Assembly: GCF_002269125.1 (NCBI RefSeq)
Contig: NZ_NQKI01000002.1
Location: 1 to 64,000 of the forward strand
Source of the DNA: Pseudomonas lundensis
GTDB taxonomy: Bacteria; Pseudomonadota; Gammaproteobacteria; Pseudomonadales; Pseudomonadaceae
DNA length: 64,000 bases
Direction: 5' to 3'
The notes below the pieces were generated by a model. It was not told the origin of the DNA. It ran no database searches and saw nothing but the letters and a program-made list of their open reading frames with translations. Below are positions 26,544 to 36,186 of the stretch, in pieces; position 1 is the first letter of the stretch, and each line of letters opens with the position of its first letter. The position numbers were made by a program, and so were the translations under genes.

Positions 26544-29516
26544 ATGAGCCTTCCGTCGCTTGCCCCCATTCCCCCTCTTTTATTGCCCGTTGCTAAGCGT
26601 GCTGAACAGTCGTGGCGCGCTGCAGTGGCCGGGCTTGACAGTGGGCCAGGGCTGGAAGATTGGTCTGACGCGCGATGGGCAGCATTCAGTCGCGTCAGTG
26701 CGGCCAGCGACTTCTTTATTGAGCAGGCATTGCGTGACCCTGTGATGTTGCTGGAATTGGCGAGCTTCGGCGAACTGGACCGCAACTTCGCTCCCGGTGA
26801 GCTGTGCGGGCAAATTGCTGCTGCCGTGCAGCAGGCGCAAACCGATGAGGAGTTGGGCCGCGTATTGCGTCGCCAGCGCACGCGTCACCAAGTCCGCATC
26901 ATCTGGCGCGACCTGACTCGCCAGGCGGATTTGATCGAAACCTGCCGCGACCTGTCGGACATGGCCGATGCTTGCATCGATCAGGCCTACCGCTGGCTGT
27001 ACGAGCGTCACTGCCAGCAGTTCGGCACGCCGATCGGGCAGCGCAGCGGCGAGCCGCAGCCGATGGTAATTCTGGGCATGGGCAAGCTCGGGGCTGTGGA
27101 GCTGAACCTCTCATCGGACATCGACCTGATCTTCGCCTATCCCGAAGGCGGTGAAACGGTCGGGGCCAAGCGCCCGCTGGATAATCAGGAGTTCTTCATT
27201 CGTTTGGGGCAGCGGCTGATCAAAGCGCTGGACCCGATGACCGTCGACGGCTTCGTGTTCCGCGTCGACATGCGCTTGCGCCCGTATGGGTCGTCGGGGG
27301 CGTTGGTGCTGAGCTTCAATGCGCTGGAGCAGTATTACCAGGATCAGGGCCGCGACTGGGAGCGTTACGCAATGATCAAGGCCCGCGTGGTGGCGGGCGA
27401 TCAAGTCATGGGCGCGCAATTGCTCGATCTGTTGCGCCCGTTCGTGTACCGGCGCTACCTCGATTTTTCTGCGATTGAAGCGCTGCGCACCATGAAACAG
27501 CTGATTCAGCAGGAAGTACGACGCAAAGGCATGGCCGACAACATCAAGCTGGGGGCGGGCGGGATTCGCGAAGTTGAATTCATTGCCCAAGCCTTCCAGT
27601 TGATTCACGGGGGGCGCGACCTGAGTTTGCAACAACGCCCGCTGCTGAAAGTGTTGAGCATTCTGGAGGGGCAGGGCTATTTGCCACCTGCGGTGGTCAG
27701 TGAACTGCGCGAGGGCTATGAATTTCTGCGCTACACCGAACACGCGATTCAGGCGATTGCCGATCGTCAGACCCAGATGCTGCCCGACAGCGAGCTGGAT
27801 CAGGCGCGCATTGCTTTCATGATGGGGTTTACCAATTGGGCCGCCTTCCACACGCAACTCATGGCGTGGCGAGGGCGAATTGACTGGCATTTCCGTCAGG
27901 TGATTGCCGACCCGGACGATGAAGAAGACATCGATGAGGGTGAGTTGATTGTCGGCGGGGAGTGGTTGCCGCTGTGGGAAGAAGTTCAGGACGACGCAGC
28001 GGCGTGCGTTCAACTGGAAGAGGCCGGGTTTGTCGATGCGCCGAAAGCGCTGAAACAACTGGCCAGCCTGCGTTCAAGCCCGCAACTGCGCGCGATGCAG
28101 CGCTTGGGGCGTGAGCGTCTCGACGCGTTTATCCCGCGCTTGCTGGCCCAGGCGGTTGAGCATGCCAACCCGGACTTGGTCCTGGAGCGGGTGTTGCCGC
28201 TGGTGGAAGCCGTGGCCCGACGCTCGGCGTATCTGGTGCTGTTGACCGAAAACCCCGACGCCCTGCGCCGTCTGTTGACCTTGTGCGCGGCGAGCCCGTG
28301 GATTGCCGAGCAAATCACGCGTTTCCCGCTGCTGCTTGATGAATTGCTCAATGAAGGCCGTCTGTTCAAGCCGCCCCTGGCGCCGGAGCTGGCAGCGGAG
28401 TTGCGTGAGCGCCTGACGCGCATTCCCGAGGACGACCTTGAACAACAGATGGAAGCACTGCGTAACTTCAAGCTTGCGCACCGCTTGCGCGTGGCTGCGT
28501 CGGAAATCGCGGGCAGCCTGCCGTTGATGAAGGTCAGCGACTACCTGACCTGGCTGGCCGAAGCCATTCTGGAGCAAGTGCTGGCGCTGGCCTGGCGGCA
28601 GACGGTTGCCAAATACGGCACCCCGCAGCGTACCGACGGCAGTCTGTGCGACCCGGGCTTTATTATTGTCGGCTACGGAAAAGTGGGTGGGATCGAGCTG
28701 GGACACGGTTCGGATCTGGACCTTGTATTCATCCACGACGGTGACCCGAATGCCGATACCGACGGACCTAAACCCATCGACAGCGCCCAATTCTTTACTC
28801 GCCTGGGGCAGCGAATCATTCACTTGCTCACCGCGCAAACGACCTCTGGCCAGTTGTATGACGTCGATATGCGCTTGCGTCCGTCGGGCGCTTCCGGGTT
28901 GCTGGTCAGTTCGCTCGGAGCCTTTGAGCGGTATCAGGAAAATGAAGCCTGGACCTGGGAGCATCAAGCATTGGTACGGGCCCGTGTGCTGGTGGGCTGC
29001 AAGCAAGTGGGCAGCGCATTTGAGAAGGTGCGCGCCGGTGTGCTGGGCCGCGAACGGGACTTGCCCACGTTGCGTCAGGAGGTCAGCGAGATGCGGGCCA
29101 AGATGCGCGACAACCTTGGCACCCGCATGACCGCCGCCGGCCTGGGTGAAAATGCCTTCGAGGCCACGGTGCCGTTCGACCTCAAGCAGGACGCCGGAGG
29201 TATCGTCGATATTGAATTTATGGTGCAATACGCGACCCTTGCATGGGCGCGGGAGTACCCGCAGTTGCTTCGTTTCACCGATAACATCCGCATTCTGGAA
29301 GGGCTGGAGGAGGCCGGGTTGATACCCGCTGCCGATGCCAGCCTGTTGCGTGAGGCGTACAAGGCCTTTCGCGCGGTTGCCCACCGCCAGGCTTTGCAGA
29401 AGGAAGCCGGGGTGGTCACGGGCGATCAGTTTGTCGTCGAACGTCAGAACGTACGGCGCATTTGGTCTGAGCTGGGCCTGGGCCCGGTCAGCCAGAACAC
29501 AGAGTTAAAGCTGTAA
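26544..29516 (+). CDS. glnE: Glutamine synthetase adenylyltransferase/deadenylase
   Basis: A 990-residue GlnE that adds AMP to, and removes it from, glutamine synthetase in response to PII and glutamine. The two nucleotidyltransferase-fold halves are clear. The N-terminal deadenylylase domain has GMGKLGAVELNLSSDIDL (~175) and the C-terminal adenylyltransferase domain has GYGKVGGIELGHGSDLDLVF (~708), each with G-x-(S)-D-x-D. Between is the helical regulatory region. Length and motifs match the family. ATG at 26544 has a weak upstream AAGGAT. It stands upstream of ilvE, as in P. aeruginosa. Confidence 0.97.
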   Translation: MSLPSLAPIPPLLLPVAKRAEQSWRAAVAGLDSGPGLEDWSDARWAAFSRVSAASDFFIEQALRDPVMLLELASFGELDRNFAPGELCGQIAAAVQQAQTDEELGRVLRRQRTRHQVRIIWRDLTRQADLIETCRDLSDMADACIDQAYRWLYERHCQQFGTPIGQRSGEPQPMVILGMGKLGAVELNLSSDIDLIFAYPEGGETVGAKRPLDNQEFFIRLGQRLIKALDPMTVDGFVFRVDMRLRPYGSSGALVLSFNALEQYYQDQGRDWERYAMIKARVVAGDQVMGAQLLDLLRPFVYRRYLDFSAIEALRTMKQLIQQEVRRKGMADNIKLGAGGIREVEFIAQAFQLIHGGRDLSLQQRPLLKVLSILEGQGYLPPAVVSELREGYEFLRYTEHAIQAIADRQTQMLPDSELDQARIAFMMGFTNWAAFHTQLMAWRGRIDWHFRQVIADPDDEEDIDEGELIVGGEWLPLWEEVQDDAAACVQLEEAGFVDAPKALKQLASLRSSPQLRAMQRLGRERLDAFIPRLLAQAVEHANPDLVLERVLPLVEAVARRSAYLVLLTENPDALRRLLTLCAASPWIAEQITRFPLLLDELLNEGRLFKPPLAPELAAELRERLTRIPEDDLEQQMEALRNFKLAHRLRVAASEIAGSLPLMKVSDYLTWLAEAILEQVLALAWRQTVAKYGTPQRTDGSLCDPGFIIVGYGKVGGIELGHGSDLDLVFIHDGDPNADTDGPKPIDSAQFFTRLGQRIIHLLTAQTTSGQLYDVDMRLRPSGASGLLVSSLGAFERYQENEAWTWEHQALVRARVLVGCKQVGSAFEKVRAGVLGRERDLPTLRQEVSEMRAKMRDNLGTRMTAAGLGENAFEATVPFDLKQDAGGIVDIEFMVQYATLAWAREYPQLLRFTDNIRILEGLEEAGLIPAADASLLREAYKAFRAVAHRQALQKEAGVVTGDQFVVERQNVRRIWSELGLGPVSQNTELKL

Positions 29517-29600
29517 AACGTATCCGGCGGGCCCATAAGGTCCGTCCAATTTGCCTGTCGTCTCAAGGCGCAGGTGCTGGATTCTTTGAGGAGCGTAATG

Positions 29601-30524
29601 ATGTCGATGGCTGATCGTGATGGTGTGATCTGGTATGACGGCAAGCTGGTGCCGTGGCGTGACGCGACAACCCACGTGCTGACCCATACCCTGCACTACG
29701 GCATGGGCGTGTTTGAAGGTGTGCGTGCCTACGAAACCCCGCAGGGCGCGGCGATTTTCCGCCTGCAGGCGCACACTGACCGCCTGTTCGATTCGGCCCA
29801 CATCATGGGCATGAAGATCCCATTCAGCAAAGACGAAATCAACGAAGCGACCCGCGTAGCGGTGCGTGAAAACAACCTCGACAGCGCCTATATTCGCCCG
29901 ATGGTGTTCTACGGATCTGAAGCCATGGGCCTGCGTGCCACCGGGCTGAAAGTCCACGTAATTATCGCGCCGTGGAGCTGGGGTGCCTACATGGGCGCCG
30001 AAGCACTGGAAGTCGGGATCAAGGTGCGTACCAGCTCCTTCACCCGTCACCATGTGAACATTTCCATGACCCGTGCCAAGGCCAACGGTCACTACATCAA
30101 CTCGATGCTGGCCCTGCAGGAAGCGATTTCCGGCGGTGCCGATGAAGCGCTGTTGCTGGACCCGGAAGGTTTCGTGGCCGAAGGCTCGGGCGAGAACGTG
30201 TTTCTGGTCAAGGATGGTGTGATCTACACCCCGGACGTGACGGCGTGCCTCAACGGCATCACCCGCAGCACGATCCTGACCCTGGCCACCGAGCTGGGTT
30301 ACAAATTTGTTGAAAAACGCATCACCCGCGACGAGGTGTACATCGCCGACGAAGCGTTCTTCACCGGCACCGCCGCTGAGGTGACGCCGATTCGTGAAGT
30401 CGACGGGCGTCAAATCGGGATCGGCCGCCGTGGCCCGATCACCGAAAAACTGCAAAAGGCTTACTTTGATCTGGTCACCGGCAAAACGTCGGCCCACGCC
30501 GAGTGGCGTACACTGGTCAAATAA
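29601..30524 (+). CDS. ilvE: Branched-chain amino acid aminotransferase
   Basis: A 307-residue class IV PLP aminotransferase that performs the last step of Leu, Ile and Val synthesis and the first step of their breakdown. N terminus MSMADRDGVIWYDGKLVPW is typical. Motifs: HTLHYGMGVFEGVRAY, the PLP lysine in TRAKANGHYINSMLA, and EGSGENVFLVKDG. The start at 29601 has AGGAG at 29589-29593; ATG 29598 and 29607 are alternatives, and the frame is open from 29574. It is followed by a small hairpin and then the LPS core operon. Confidence 0.96.
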   Translation: MSMADRDGVIWYDGKLVPWRDATTHVLTHTLHYGMGVFEGVRAYETPQGAAIFRLQAHTDRLFDSAHIMGMKIPFSKDEINEATRVAVRENNLDSAYIRPMVFYGSEAMGLRATGLKVHVIIAPWSWGAYMGAEALEVGIKVRTSSFTRHHVNISMTRAKANGHYINSMLALQEAISGGADEALLLDPEGFVAEGSGENVFLVKDGVIYTPDVTACLNGITRSTILTLATELGYKFVEKRITRDEVYIADEAFFTGTAAEVTPIREVDGRQIGIGRRGPITEKLQKAYFDLVTGKTSAHAEWRTLVK

Positions 30525-30594
30525 AGCGAAATGGCATCACAGCGGGGAGGCGAAAGCCTGAGTCCCGCCAGTTAAGAAAAGGCTGTCCCTGCAC

Positions 30595-30612
30595 GAGTGA
30601 GTTCGCTCACTC
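30595..30612 (+). other. UUCG tetraloop hairpin between ilvE and waaF
   Basis: GAGTGAG-TTCG-CTCACTC is a perfect 7-base-pair stem closed by a TTCG loop. No T-run follows. It resembles a degenerate Pseudomonas REP core or an mRNA-stabilising hairpin at the ilvE 3' end. Confidence 0.6.
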
Positions 30613-30679
30613 CTGCGGTTGATTGCGCTTGACTGGCGAGCATCAGGCGAATGCCTCCCTTGCTTGTTTATGGAAACTT

Positions 30680-31714
30680 ATGAAAATTTTGATCGTTGGG
30701 CCCAGCTGGGTCGGTGACATGGTGATGGCGCAGACACTGTTCCAGTGCCTGAAACAGCGTCACCCGGAGTGCGAAATCGATGTGCTGGCCCCCGAGTGGA
30801 GCCGGCCGATACTCGAACGCATGCCTGAAGTTCGCCAGGCCTTGAGCTTCCCGCTCGGCCACGGCGCACTGGAACTGGCCACGCGGCGCAAGATCGGCAA
30901 GTCCCTCAAGGGTCAGTACGATCAGGCCATCTTGCTGCCCAATTCGCTGAAATCGGCGCTGGTGCCGTTTTTTGCCGCAATTGCCAAACGTACAGGCTGG
31001 CGCGGCGAATTTCGCTACGGCCTGCTGAACGATGTGCGCACGCTCGACAAAGAGCGCTATCCGCTGATGATCGAGCGTTTCATGGCGCTGGCGTATGAAC
31101 CGGGCGTCGAATTGCCCACGCCGTACCCGCGGCCCTCTTTGCAGATCGACCCGCAAAGCCGCGATGCCGCGTTGAACAAATTCGGTCTGACCCTTGATCG
31201 CCCGGTGCTGGCGCTGTGCCCGGGCGCCGAATTTGGTGAGTCCAAACGCTGGCCGTCCGAGCACTACGCCAAAGTTGCCGAGCAGAAAATCCGTGAAGGC
31301 TGGCAAGTGTGGTTGTTCGGTTCGAAAAACGATCACGCGGTGGGCGAAGACATCCGCGCGCGCTTGATCCCCGGCTTGCGTGAAGAGGCGGTCAACCTCA
31401 GCGGCGACACATCGTTGGCCGAGGCGATTGATCTGCTGTCCTGCGCAGATTCGGTCGTGTCCAACGACTCGGGCCTGATGCACGTGGCGGCTGCGCTGAA
31501 CCGCCCGCTGGTGGCGGTGTACGGCTCAACCTCGCCAGGTTTCACGCCCCCGCTCGCGGACAAGGTCGAGATCGTGCGCCTGGGGCTCGAATGCAGCCCG
31601 TGTTTTGAGCGCACCTGCCGTTTCGGTCATTACAACTGCCTGCGCGAACTGCTGCCGCAACTCGTCGTAGATGCCTTGCAGCGTTTGCAGGGCTCACCGG
31701 TCGAGGTTCACTAG
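30680..31714 (+). CDS. waaF: ADP-heptose:LPS heptosyltransferase II
   Basis: A 344-residue GT9 heptosyltransferase that adds the second L,D-heptose to the inner core. N terminus MKILIVGPSWVGDMVMAQTL is the family start; the open frame from 30623 extends into non-conserved sequence. Donor-binding features include CPGAEFGESKRWP and the SNDSGLMHVAAAL motif, with YGSTSPGFTPP towards the end and a cysteine pair (CSPCFERTC). It abuts waaC directly (GTG immediately after TAG), so the pair is translated together. Acts on the cytoplasmic side of the inner membrane. Confidence 0.96.
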   Translation: MKILIVGPSWVGDMVMAQTLFQCLKQRHPECEIDVLAPEWSRPILERMPEVRQALSFPLGHGALELATRRKIGKSLKGQYDQAILLPNSLKSALVPFFAAIAKRTGWRGEFRYGLLNDVRTLDKERYPLMIERFMALAYEPGVELPTPYPRPSLQIDPQSRDAALNKFGLTLDRPVLALCPGAEFGESKRWPSEHYAKVAEQKIREGWQVWLFGSKNDHAVGEDIRARLIPGLREEAVNLSGDTSLAEAIDLLSCADSVVSNDSGLMHVAAALNRPLVAVYGSTSPGFTPPLADKVEIVRLGLECSPCFERTCRFGHYNCLRELLPQLVVDALQRLQGSPVEVH

Positions 31715-32776
31715 GTGCGTGTTCTGTTGGTGAAAACCTCATCCCTTGGGGATGTGATTCATGCCTTGCCTGCGCTGACCGACGCCGCGCGAGCGATTCC
31801 GGGCATCACGTTTGACTGGGTGGTGGAAGAAGGTTTTGCCGAGATCCCGACCTGGCACCCGTCAGTGGGCAAAGTGATACCCGTGGCAATTCGCCGCTGG
31901 CGCAAAAATATCTGGGAAACCTTCAAAAGCGGTGAATGGCGACGTTTCAAGCAAAGCCTGCGCGCTGAAAAATACGATCTTGTCATCGACGCGCAGGGCT
32001 TGCTCAAAAGTGCGTGGCTGACGCGCTACGTCAAAGCACCGGTCGCGGGGCTTGATAGTGACTCGGCCCGTGAGCCTCTGGCCAGCCGCTTTTACCAGCG
32101 CCGCCTGGCTGTGGCCCGCGGCCAGCACGCCGTCGAACGGTTGCGTCAGTTGTTTGCTGTTGCGCTGGGCTACGACTTGCCCAAAGGCTTGGGCGATTAC
32201 GGGCTGGATGTCGACCGGTTGGTCGAGTTGCCGCGTCAAAAGCCGTTTGTCCTGTTTCTGCACGGCACTACGTGGGACACCAAGCACTGGCCCGAAGTGT
32301 ACTGGCGTGACCTGGCCATTCGCATGGGGCACTTGGGCGTTCAGGTGCGCTTGCCTTGGGGCAATCCGGTCGAGAAGGCCCGTGCGCAACGTATCGCCAG
32401 TGAGTTGCCCCACGTCGTCGTGCTGCCCAAGTTGAATCTGGCGGGCGTTGCCAAAGTGCTGGCCAGCGCCAGTGCCTGTGTGGCAGTGGACACGGGCCTC
32501 GGGCACCTGGCGGCGGCACTGGATGTGCCGACCATTTCCCTGTTCGGCCCGACAAATCCCGGTCTGACAGGCGCCTACGGCAAGGTGCAAATCCACCTCG
32601 CCAGCGATTTTCCGTGCGCCCCGTGCCTGCAGAAAAAATGCACGTACCAGCCGACTGCACAGGACCAGCAGCGGTTTGACCTGAAAGCCGAGTGGCCCTT
32701 GTGCTTCACTCGTTTGAACCCCGAGCGTGTTGCAAGTCGATTAAGCACGTTGTTACTGGCTGAGGAACTGCGCTGA
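31715..32776 (+). CDS. waaC: ADP-heptose:LPS heptosyltransferase I
   Basis: A 353-residue GT9 enzyme that adds the first heptose to Kdo2-lipid A. Starts with GTG (RVLLVKTSSLGDVIHALPAL) with no gap after waaF. Motifs: FDWVVEEGFAEIP, DAQGLLKSAWLTR, FLHGTTWDTKHWPE and the VDTGLGHLAAALDVP donor site; FGPTNPGLTG follows. Last base overlaps the ATG of waaG (TGATG). Loss of this step normally gives a deep-rough LPS. Confidence 0.96.
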   Translation: MRVLLVKTSSLGDVIHALPALTDAARAIPGITFDWVVEEGFAEIPTWHPSVGKVIPVAIRRWRKNIWETFKSGEWRRFKQSLRAEKYDLVIDAQGLLKSAWLTRYVKAPVAGLDSDSAREPLASRFYQRRLAVARGQHAVERLRQLFAVALGYDLPKGLGDYGLDVDRLVELPRQKPFVLFLHGTTWDTKHWPEVYWRDLAIRMGHLGVQVRLPWGNPVEKARAQRIASELPHVVVLPKLNLAGVAKVLASASACVAVDTGLGHLAAALDVPTISLFGPTNPGLTGAYGKVQIHLASDFPCAPCLQKKCTYQPTAQDQQRFDLKAEWPLCFTRLNPERVASRLSTLLLAEELR

Positions 32777-33897
32777 TGCAACTGGCTTTTGTCCTGTACA
32801 AATACTTTCCGTTTGGCGGTCTGCAGCGGGACTTTATGCGCATTGCGCTGGAGTGCCAGAAGCGCGGGCACCAGATCCGCGTCTACACCATGATCTGGGA
32901 AGGTGATATCCCGCCGGGTTTTGAAGTGCTGGTGGCGCCGGTCAAGGCGTTCTTCAATCACACGCGCAATGAAAAAATGCTCGCCTGGATGCAGGCCGAT
33001 CTGGCCAAACGCCCGGTGGATCGTCTGATTGGCTTCAACAAAATGCCGGGGCTGGACGTGTATTACGCTGCCGACGGCTGTTTTGAAGACAAGGCGCAAA
33101 ACCTGCGGCACTCGATGTACCGCTATTTCAAGCGCTACAGGCACTTTGCCGAGTACGAGCGTGCGGTGTTCGACAAGCAGGCCAAAACCGAAATCCTGAT
33201 GATTTCCGAAGTCCAGCAACCCTTGTTCATCAAGCACTATGGCACCCCGATCGAGCGTTTCCATTTGCTGCCGCCGGGCATTGCGCTGGATCGCCGTGCG
33301 CCGCCGAATGCGGCCGACATTCGCGCGGATTTCCGGCGTGAATTCAAACTCGCGGACGATGATTTGCTGCTGGTGCAGATCGGCTCAGGCTTCAAGACCA
33401 AAGGCGTGGATCGCAGCCTTAAAGCGCTGGCAGCATTGCCCGCCGAGCTTAAAAAACGTACCCGATTGTTTGTAATCGGTCAGGACGACCCCAAAGTCTT
33501 TCAATTGCAAAGCGCCACATTGGGGCTGGGCGAGCATGTGCAGTTCATGAAAGGGCGCAGCGACATCCCGCGCTTTTTGTTGGGCGCGGACGTGCTGATT
33601 CACCCGGCCTACAACGAAAACACTGGCACCGTACTGCTTGAAGCGCTGGTGGCCGGCTTGCCGGTGCTGGTCAGCGCGGTATGCGGTTATGCCCACTACA
33701 TTGCCGAAGCAGATGCCGGGCGTGTGCTGGACGAGCCGTTTGAGCAGGCGCAACTCAATGAGTACCTGACCCACATGTTGTCCGATGATGCTGCGCGCGC
33801 GGCCTGGAGCCAAAACGGCCTGGCCTTCGCGCAGACGGCCGACCTCTATAGCATGCCGCAGCACGCTGCGGATGTGATTCTGGCGGAGCAACACTGA
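32776..33897 (+). CDS. waaG: LPS core glycosyltransferase WaaG
   Basis: A 373-residue GT4 enzyme. In the family it adds the first outer-core hexose to heptose II (glucose in E. coli, galactosamine in P. aeruginosa; the sugar here is not determinable from sequence). N terminus MQLAFVLYKYFPFGGLQRDFMRI is diagnostic. GFNKMPGLDVYYAADGCF and the C-terminal HPAYNENTGTVLLEALVAGLPV (E-x7-E motif) are conserved. It overlaps waaC by one base and waaP by one base, consistent with an operon. Confidence 0.95.
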   Translation: MQLAFVLYKYFPFGGLQRDFMRIALECQKRGHQIRVYTMIWEGDIPPGFEVLVAPVKAFFNHTRNEKMLAWMQADLAKRPVDRLIGFNKMPGLDVYYAADGCFEDKAQNLRHSMYRYFKRYRHFAEYERAVFDKQAKTEILMISEVQQPLFIKHYGTPIERFHLLPPGIALDRRAPPNAADIRADFRREFKLADDDLLLVQIGSGFKTKGVDRSLKALAALPAELKKRTRLFVIGQDDPKVFQLQSATLGLGEHVQFMKGRSDIPRFLLGADVLIHPAYNENTGTVLLEALVAGLPVLVSAVCGYAHYIAEADAGRVLDEPFEQAQLNEYLTHMLSDDAARAAWSQNGLAFAQTADLYSMPQHAADVILAEQH

Positions 33898-34703
33898 TGA
33901 AACTGATACTTGCCGAACCGTTCAAGCGCTTGTGGGCCGGACGCGATGCGTTCACCGAAGTCGAGCGTCTGGAAGGCGAGGTTTACCGCGAGCTGGAAGG
34001 CCGACGTACGTTGCGTACTGAGGTCGAAGGGCGTGGTTTCTTTGTAAAAATCCACCGTGGCATTGGCTGGGGCGAAGTGTTCAAAAATCTGCTGACCGCC
34101 AAGTTGCCAGTGCTCGGCGCAGGTCAGGAGTGGCGTGCCATCAGCCGTCTGCACGAGGTTGGCGTCCCCACCATGACTGCTGTGGCCTACGGCGAGAAAG
34201 GCAGTAACCCGGCCGCACAGCACTCGTTCATCATCACCGAAGAGCTGGCACCGACCGTCAGCCTCGAAGATTTCAGCCTCAACTGGGTCAAGCAACCGCC
34301 GCAGCCCTCGCTCAAACATGCGCTGATCGCTGAAGTGGCACGCATGACCGGCATGATGCATCGCGCTGGCGTTAACCACCGCGACTGTTATATCTGCCAC
34401 TTTTTGCTGCACACCGATAAGCCGGTGACGGCGGATAATTTCCGTTTGTCGATCATCGACCTGCACCGTGCCCAAACCCGCCCGGTCATCAGCCGCCGCT
34501 GGCGTAACAAGGATCTGGCCGCCCTGTATTTCTCGGCGCTGGACATCGGTTTGACCCGGCGCGACAAATTGCGTTTTTTGCGCGGTTACTTCCAGATGCC
34601 ATTGCGTCAGATTTTGCGTGATGAAGCTCGCCTGCTGGCCTGGCTGGAAGGCAAGGCAAAAAAACTCTACGAACGCAAAGTGCGTTATGGGGATGCACTC
34701 TAA
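33897..34703 (+). CDS. waaP: LPS core heptose(I) kinase WaaP
   Basis: A 268-residue kinase (RfaP/WaaP) with a protein-kinase-like fold that phosphorylates heptose I. The catalytic loop reads MHRAGVNHRDCYICHFLLH (~residues 155-173) with the general-base Asp, and the Mg-binding Asp lies in LSIIDLHRAQ. The ATP lysine is in GRGFFVKIHRG. In P. aeruginosa WaaP is essential for viability and intrinsic novobiocin resistance. Start overlaps the waaG stop and the stop overlaps the next kinase's ATG. Confidence 0.95.
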   Translation: MKLILAEPFKRLWAGRDAFTEVERLEGEVYRELEGRRTLRTEVEGRGFFVKIHRGIGWGEVFKNLLTAKLPVLGAGQEWRAISRLHEVGVPTMTAVAYGEKGSNPAAQHSFIITEELAPTVSLEDFSLNWVKQPPQPSLKHALIAEVARMTGMMHRAGVNHRDCYICHFLLHTDKPVTADNFRLSIIDLHRAQTRPVISRRWRNKDLAALYFSALDIGLTRRDKLRFLRGYFQMPLRQILRDEARLLAWLEGKAKKLYERKVRYGDAL

Positions 34704-35437
34704 TGGCGGGCTGGAATCTGGACCCCGCTTACAGCGCGCTGGCCCGCGACTTCGGCACGCTGGACGCCGTGTTCGCCCTCAAGGGCGAGCACCTGACCCG
34801 CGACCCGCTGTCCGAGGTCATCCGTGTTCAACGTGAGGGCGTCAATTACTACGTCAAACGCTACACCGGTGCTGGCAAAGGGCTGCGTCGCTATTTGGGC
34901 CGCCCACGCGTGAAGTCCGAATGGCAAAACCTCAAGCGGTTTGCCAAGTGGGGCATTCCGACGGCTGACGTGGTGGCCTGGGGTCTTGAGCGTAAAGGCC
35001 TGGCTTACGACCGCGGCGCCATGATCACCCGCGAATTGCCCAACACCCGCGACTTGTCCGAGCTGGCAGACAACAACGATCCGCTGCTCAAAGATCGCGC
35101 GTGGGTAGACGGTGTCAGCCGCCAATTGGCGCGCTACACCAAAACCATGCACGACCACCGCTTTACCCATAACGATTTGAAATGGCGCAACTTGCTGATC
35201 GACGATCAGGCGCAGTTGTATTTGATCGACTGCCCCAACGGCGACTTCTGGCGCGGTTTCTGGCTCAAGTACCGCATCACTAAAGACTTGGCGTGCCTCG
35301 ACAAAGTGGCCAAATACCACCTTTCGGCCACCCAGCGCCTGCGTTTTTATTTCCAATACACCGGACGCACGCGACTTACTGGGGCGGACAAGGAACGCGT
35401 CCGTCATATCGTGCGTTTTTTTGAGGGCCGGGAATGA
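34703..35437 (+). CDS. WaaP/InaA-family LPS kinase, second gene
   Basis: A 244-residue kinase of the lipopolysaccharide kinase (Kdo/WaaP) family, homologous to the small kinases of PA5006-PA5008. Lysine of the ATP site in VNYYVKRYTG (~52); catalytic loop HDHRFTHNDLKWRNLLID (H-N-D-x4-N type, ~150-167); metal Asp in LYLIDCPNGDF. It overlaps waaP by one base and the next kinase by 4 bases (ATGA). It probably phosphorylates another heptose position of the inner core. The exact target is unknown, so no gene symbol is given. Confidence 0.88.
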   Translation: MAGWNLDPAYSALARDFGTLDAVFALKGEHLTRDPLSEVIRVQREGVNYYVKRYTGAGKGLRRYLGRPRVKSEWQNLKRFAKWGIPTADVVAWGLERKGLAYDRGAMITRELPNTRDLSELADNNDPLLKDRAWVDGVSRQLARYTKTMHDHRFTHNDLKWRNLLIDDQAQLYLIDCPNGDFWRGFWLKYRITKDLACLDKVAKYHLSATQRLRFYFQYTGRTRLTGADKERVRHIVRFFEGRE

Positions 35438-36186
35438 CTGATTTTGTGGCAGACGCTGATCGCGCACTGTTGGAGCGCCAGGGTCTGGCTGACTTCGACG
35501 CGTTATGGAACCTGCAACTCGAGGCCGTTGACGAGCCCAATACCAGCCGCGGCGGCTGGAGCAGCGTGTTTCGCATGGACCTCGACGGTCAGGGTTTTTA
35601 CCTCAAGCGTCAGAGCAATTACCTGACCCGGACGTTGCATAGCCCGTTGGGTGAACCGAGTTTTGCCCGTGAATTTCGCAATATTCAACGCTATCAGCAG
35701 CTGGGTATTCCGGCGCTGGAAGCGGTGTTTTTTGGTGAGCGCAAAGTCGGCGGCGAGCGTCGGGCAATTCTGATGACCCGTGCGCTGGATGGTTGGAACG
35801 ACCTCGACTCGCTGCTGGAGCAATGGACGCAACTGACGGCCGAACAGCGCCAGGCCATCTTGCAGGCGTGTGGTCAGTTGGCGCAGCGTCTGCATGCGGT
35901 GCGTCAGGTGCATGGTTGTTTTTATCCCAAGCACATCTTCTTGCAGCCCGATGGCCAGGCGTATCGCGCTCAGTTGATCGACCTGGAGAAAACCCGGCCT
36001 TTGCTGCTGGGCCAACGTGATCGGGTTAAAGACCTTGAGCCGTTATTACGCCGCGCTCAGGTCTGGACCGAGGCCGACGTGCGCGCGATGCTGGCGGCCT
36101 ACCTCGACCAACCGCTGGACAGCGGTCTGGTCGACGCGTGGTATCAACGTCTGAATGTGCGCCGTCATCTAAAGGAGAACCGCTGA
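35434..36186 (+). CDS. WaaP/InaA-family LPS kinase, third gene
   Basis: A 250-residue kinase of the same fold. ATP-site Lys in GQGFYLKRQSNYLTRT; catalytic segment RLHAVRQVHGCFYPKHIFL (~residues 149-170), where the usual HxD is HGCFYPKH; metal Asp in AQLIDLEKTRPL. InaA of Pseudomonas has this HGCFYPKHI form, so the catalytic machinery is a family variant rather than damaged. It overlaps its neighbours on both sides (ATGA with the previous, TGATG with the next). Expected to phosphorylate core heptose or regulate that step. Confidence 0.87.
   Translation: MTDFVADADRALLERQGLADFDALWNLQLEAVDEPNTSRGGWSSVFRMDLDGQGFYLKRQSNYLTRTLHSPLGEPSFAREFRNIQRYQQLGIPALEAVFFGERKVGGERRAILMTRALDGWNDLDSLLEQWTQLTAEQRQAILQACGQLAQRLHAVRQVHGCFYPKHIFLQPDGQAYRAQLIDLEKTRPLLLGQRDRVKDLEPLLRRAQVWTEADVRAMLAAYLDQPLDSGLVDAWYQRLNVRRHLKENR

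Noticed and set aside
29521..29560. Possible terminator between glnE and ilvE (GGCGGGCC / GGTCCGTCC)
   Set aside because: The arms have at least two mismatches and no T-run follows.
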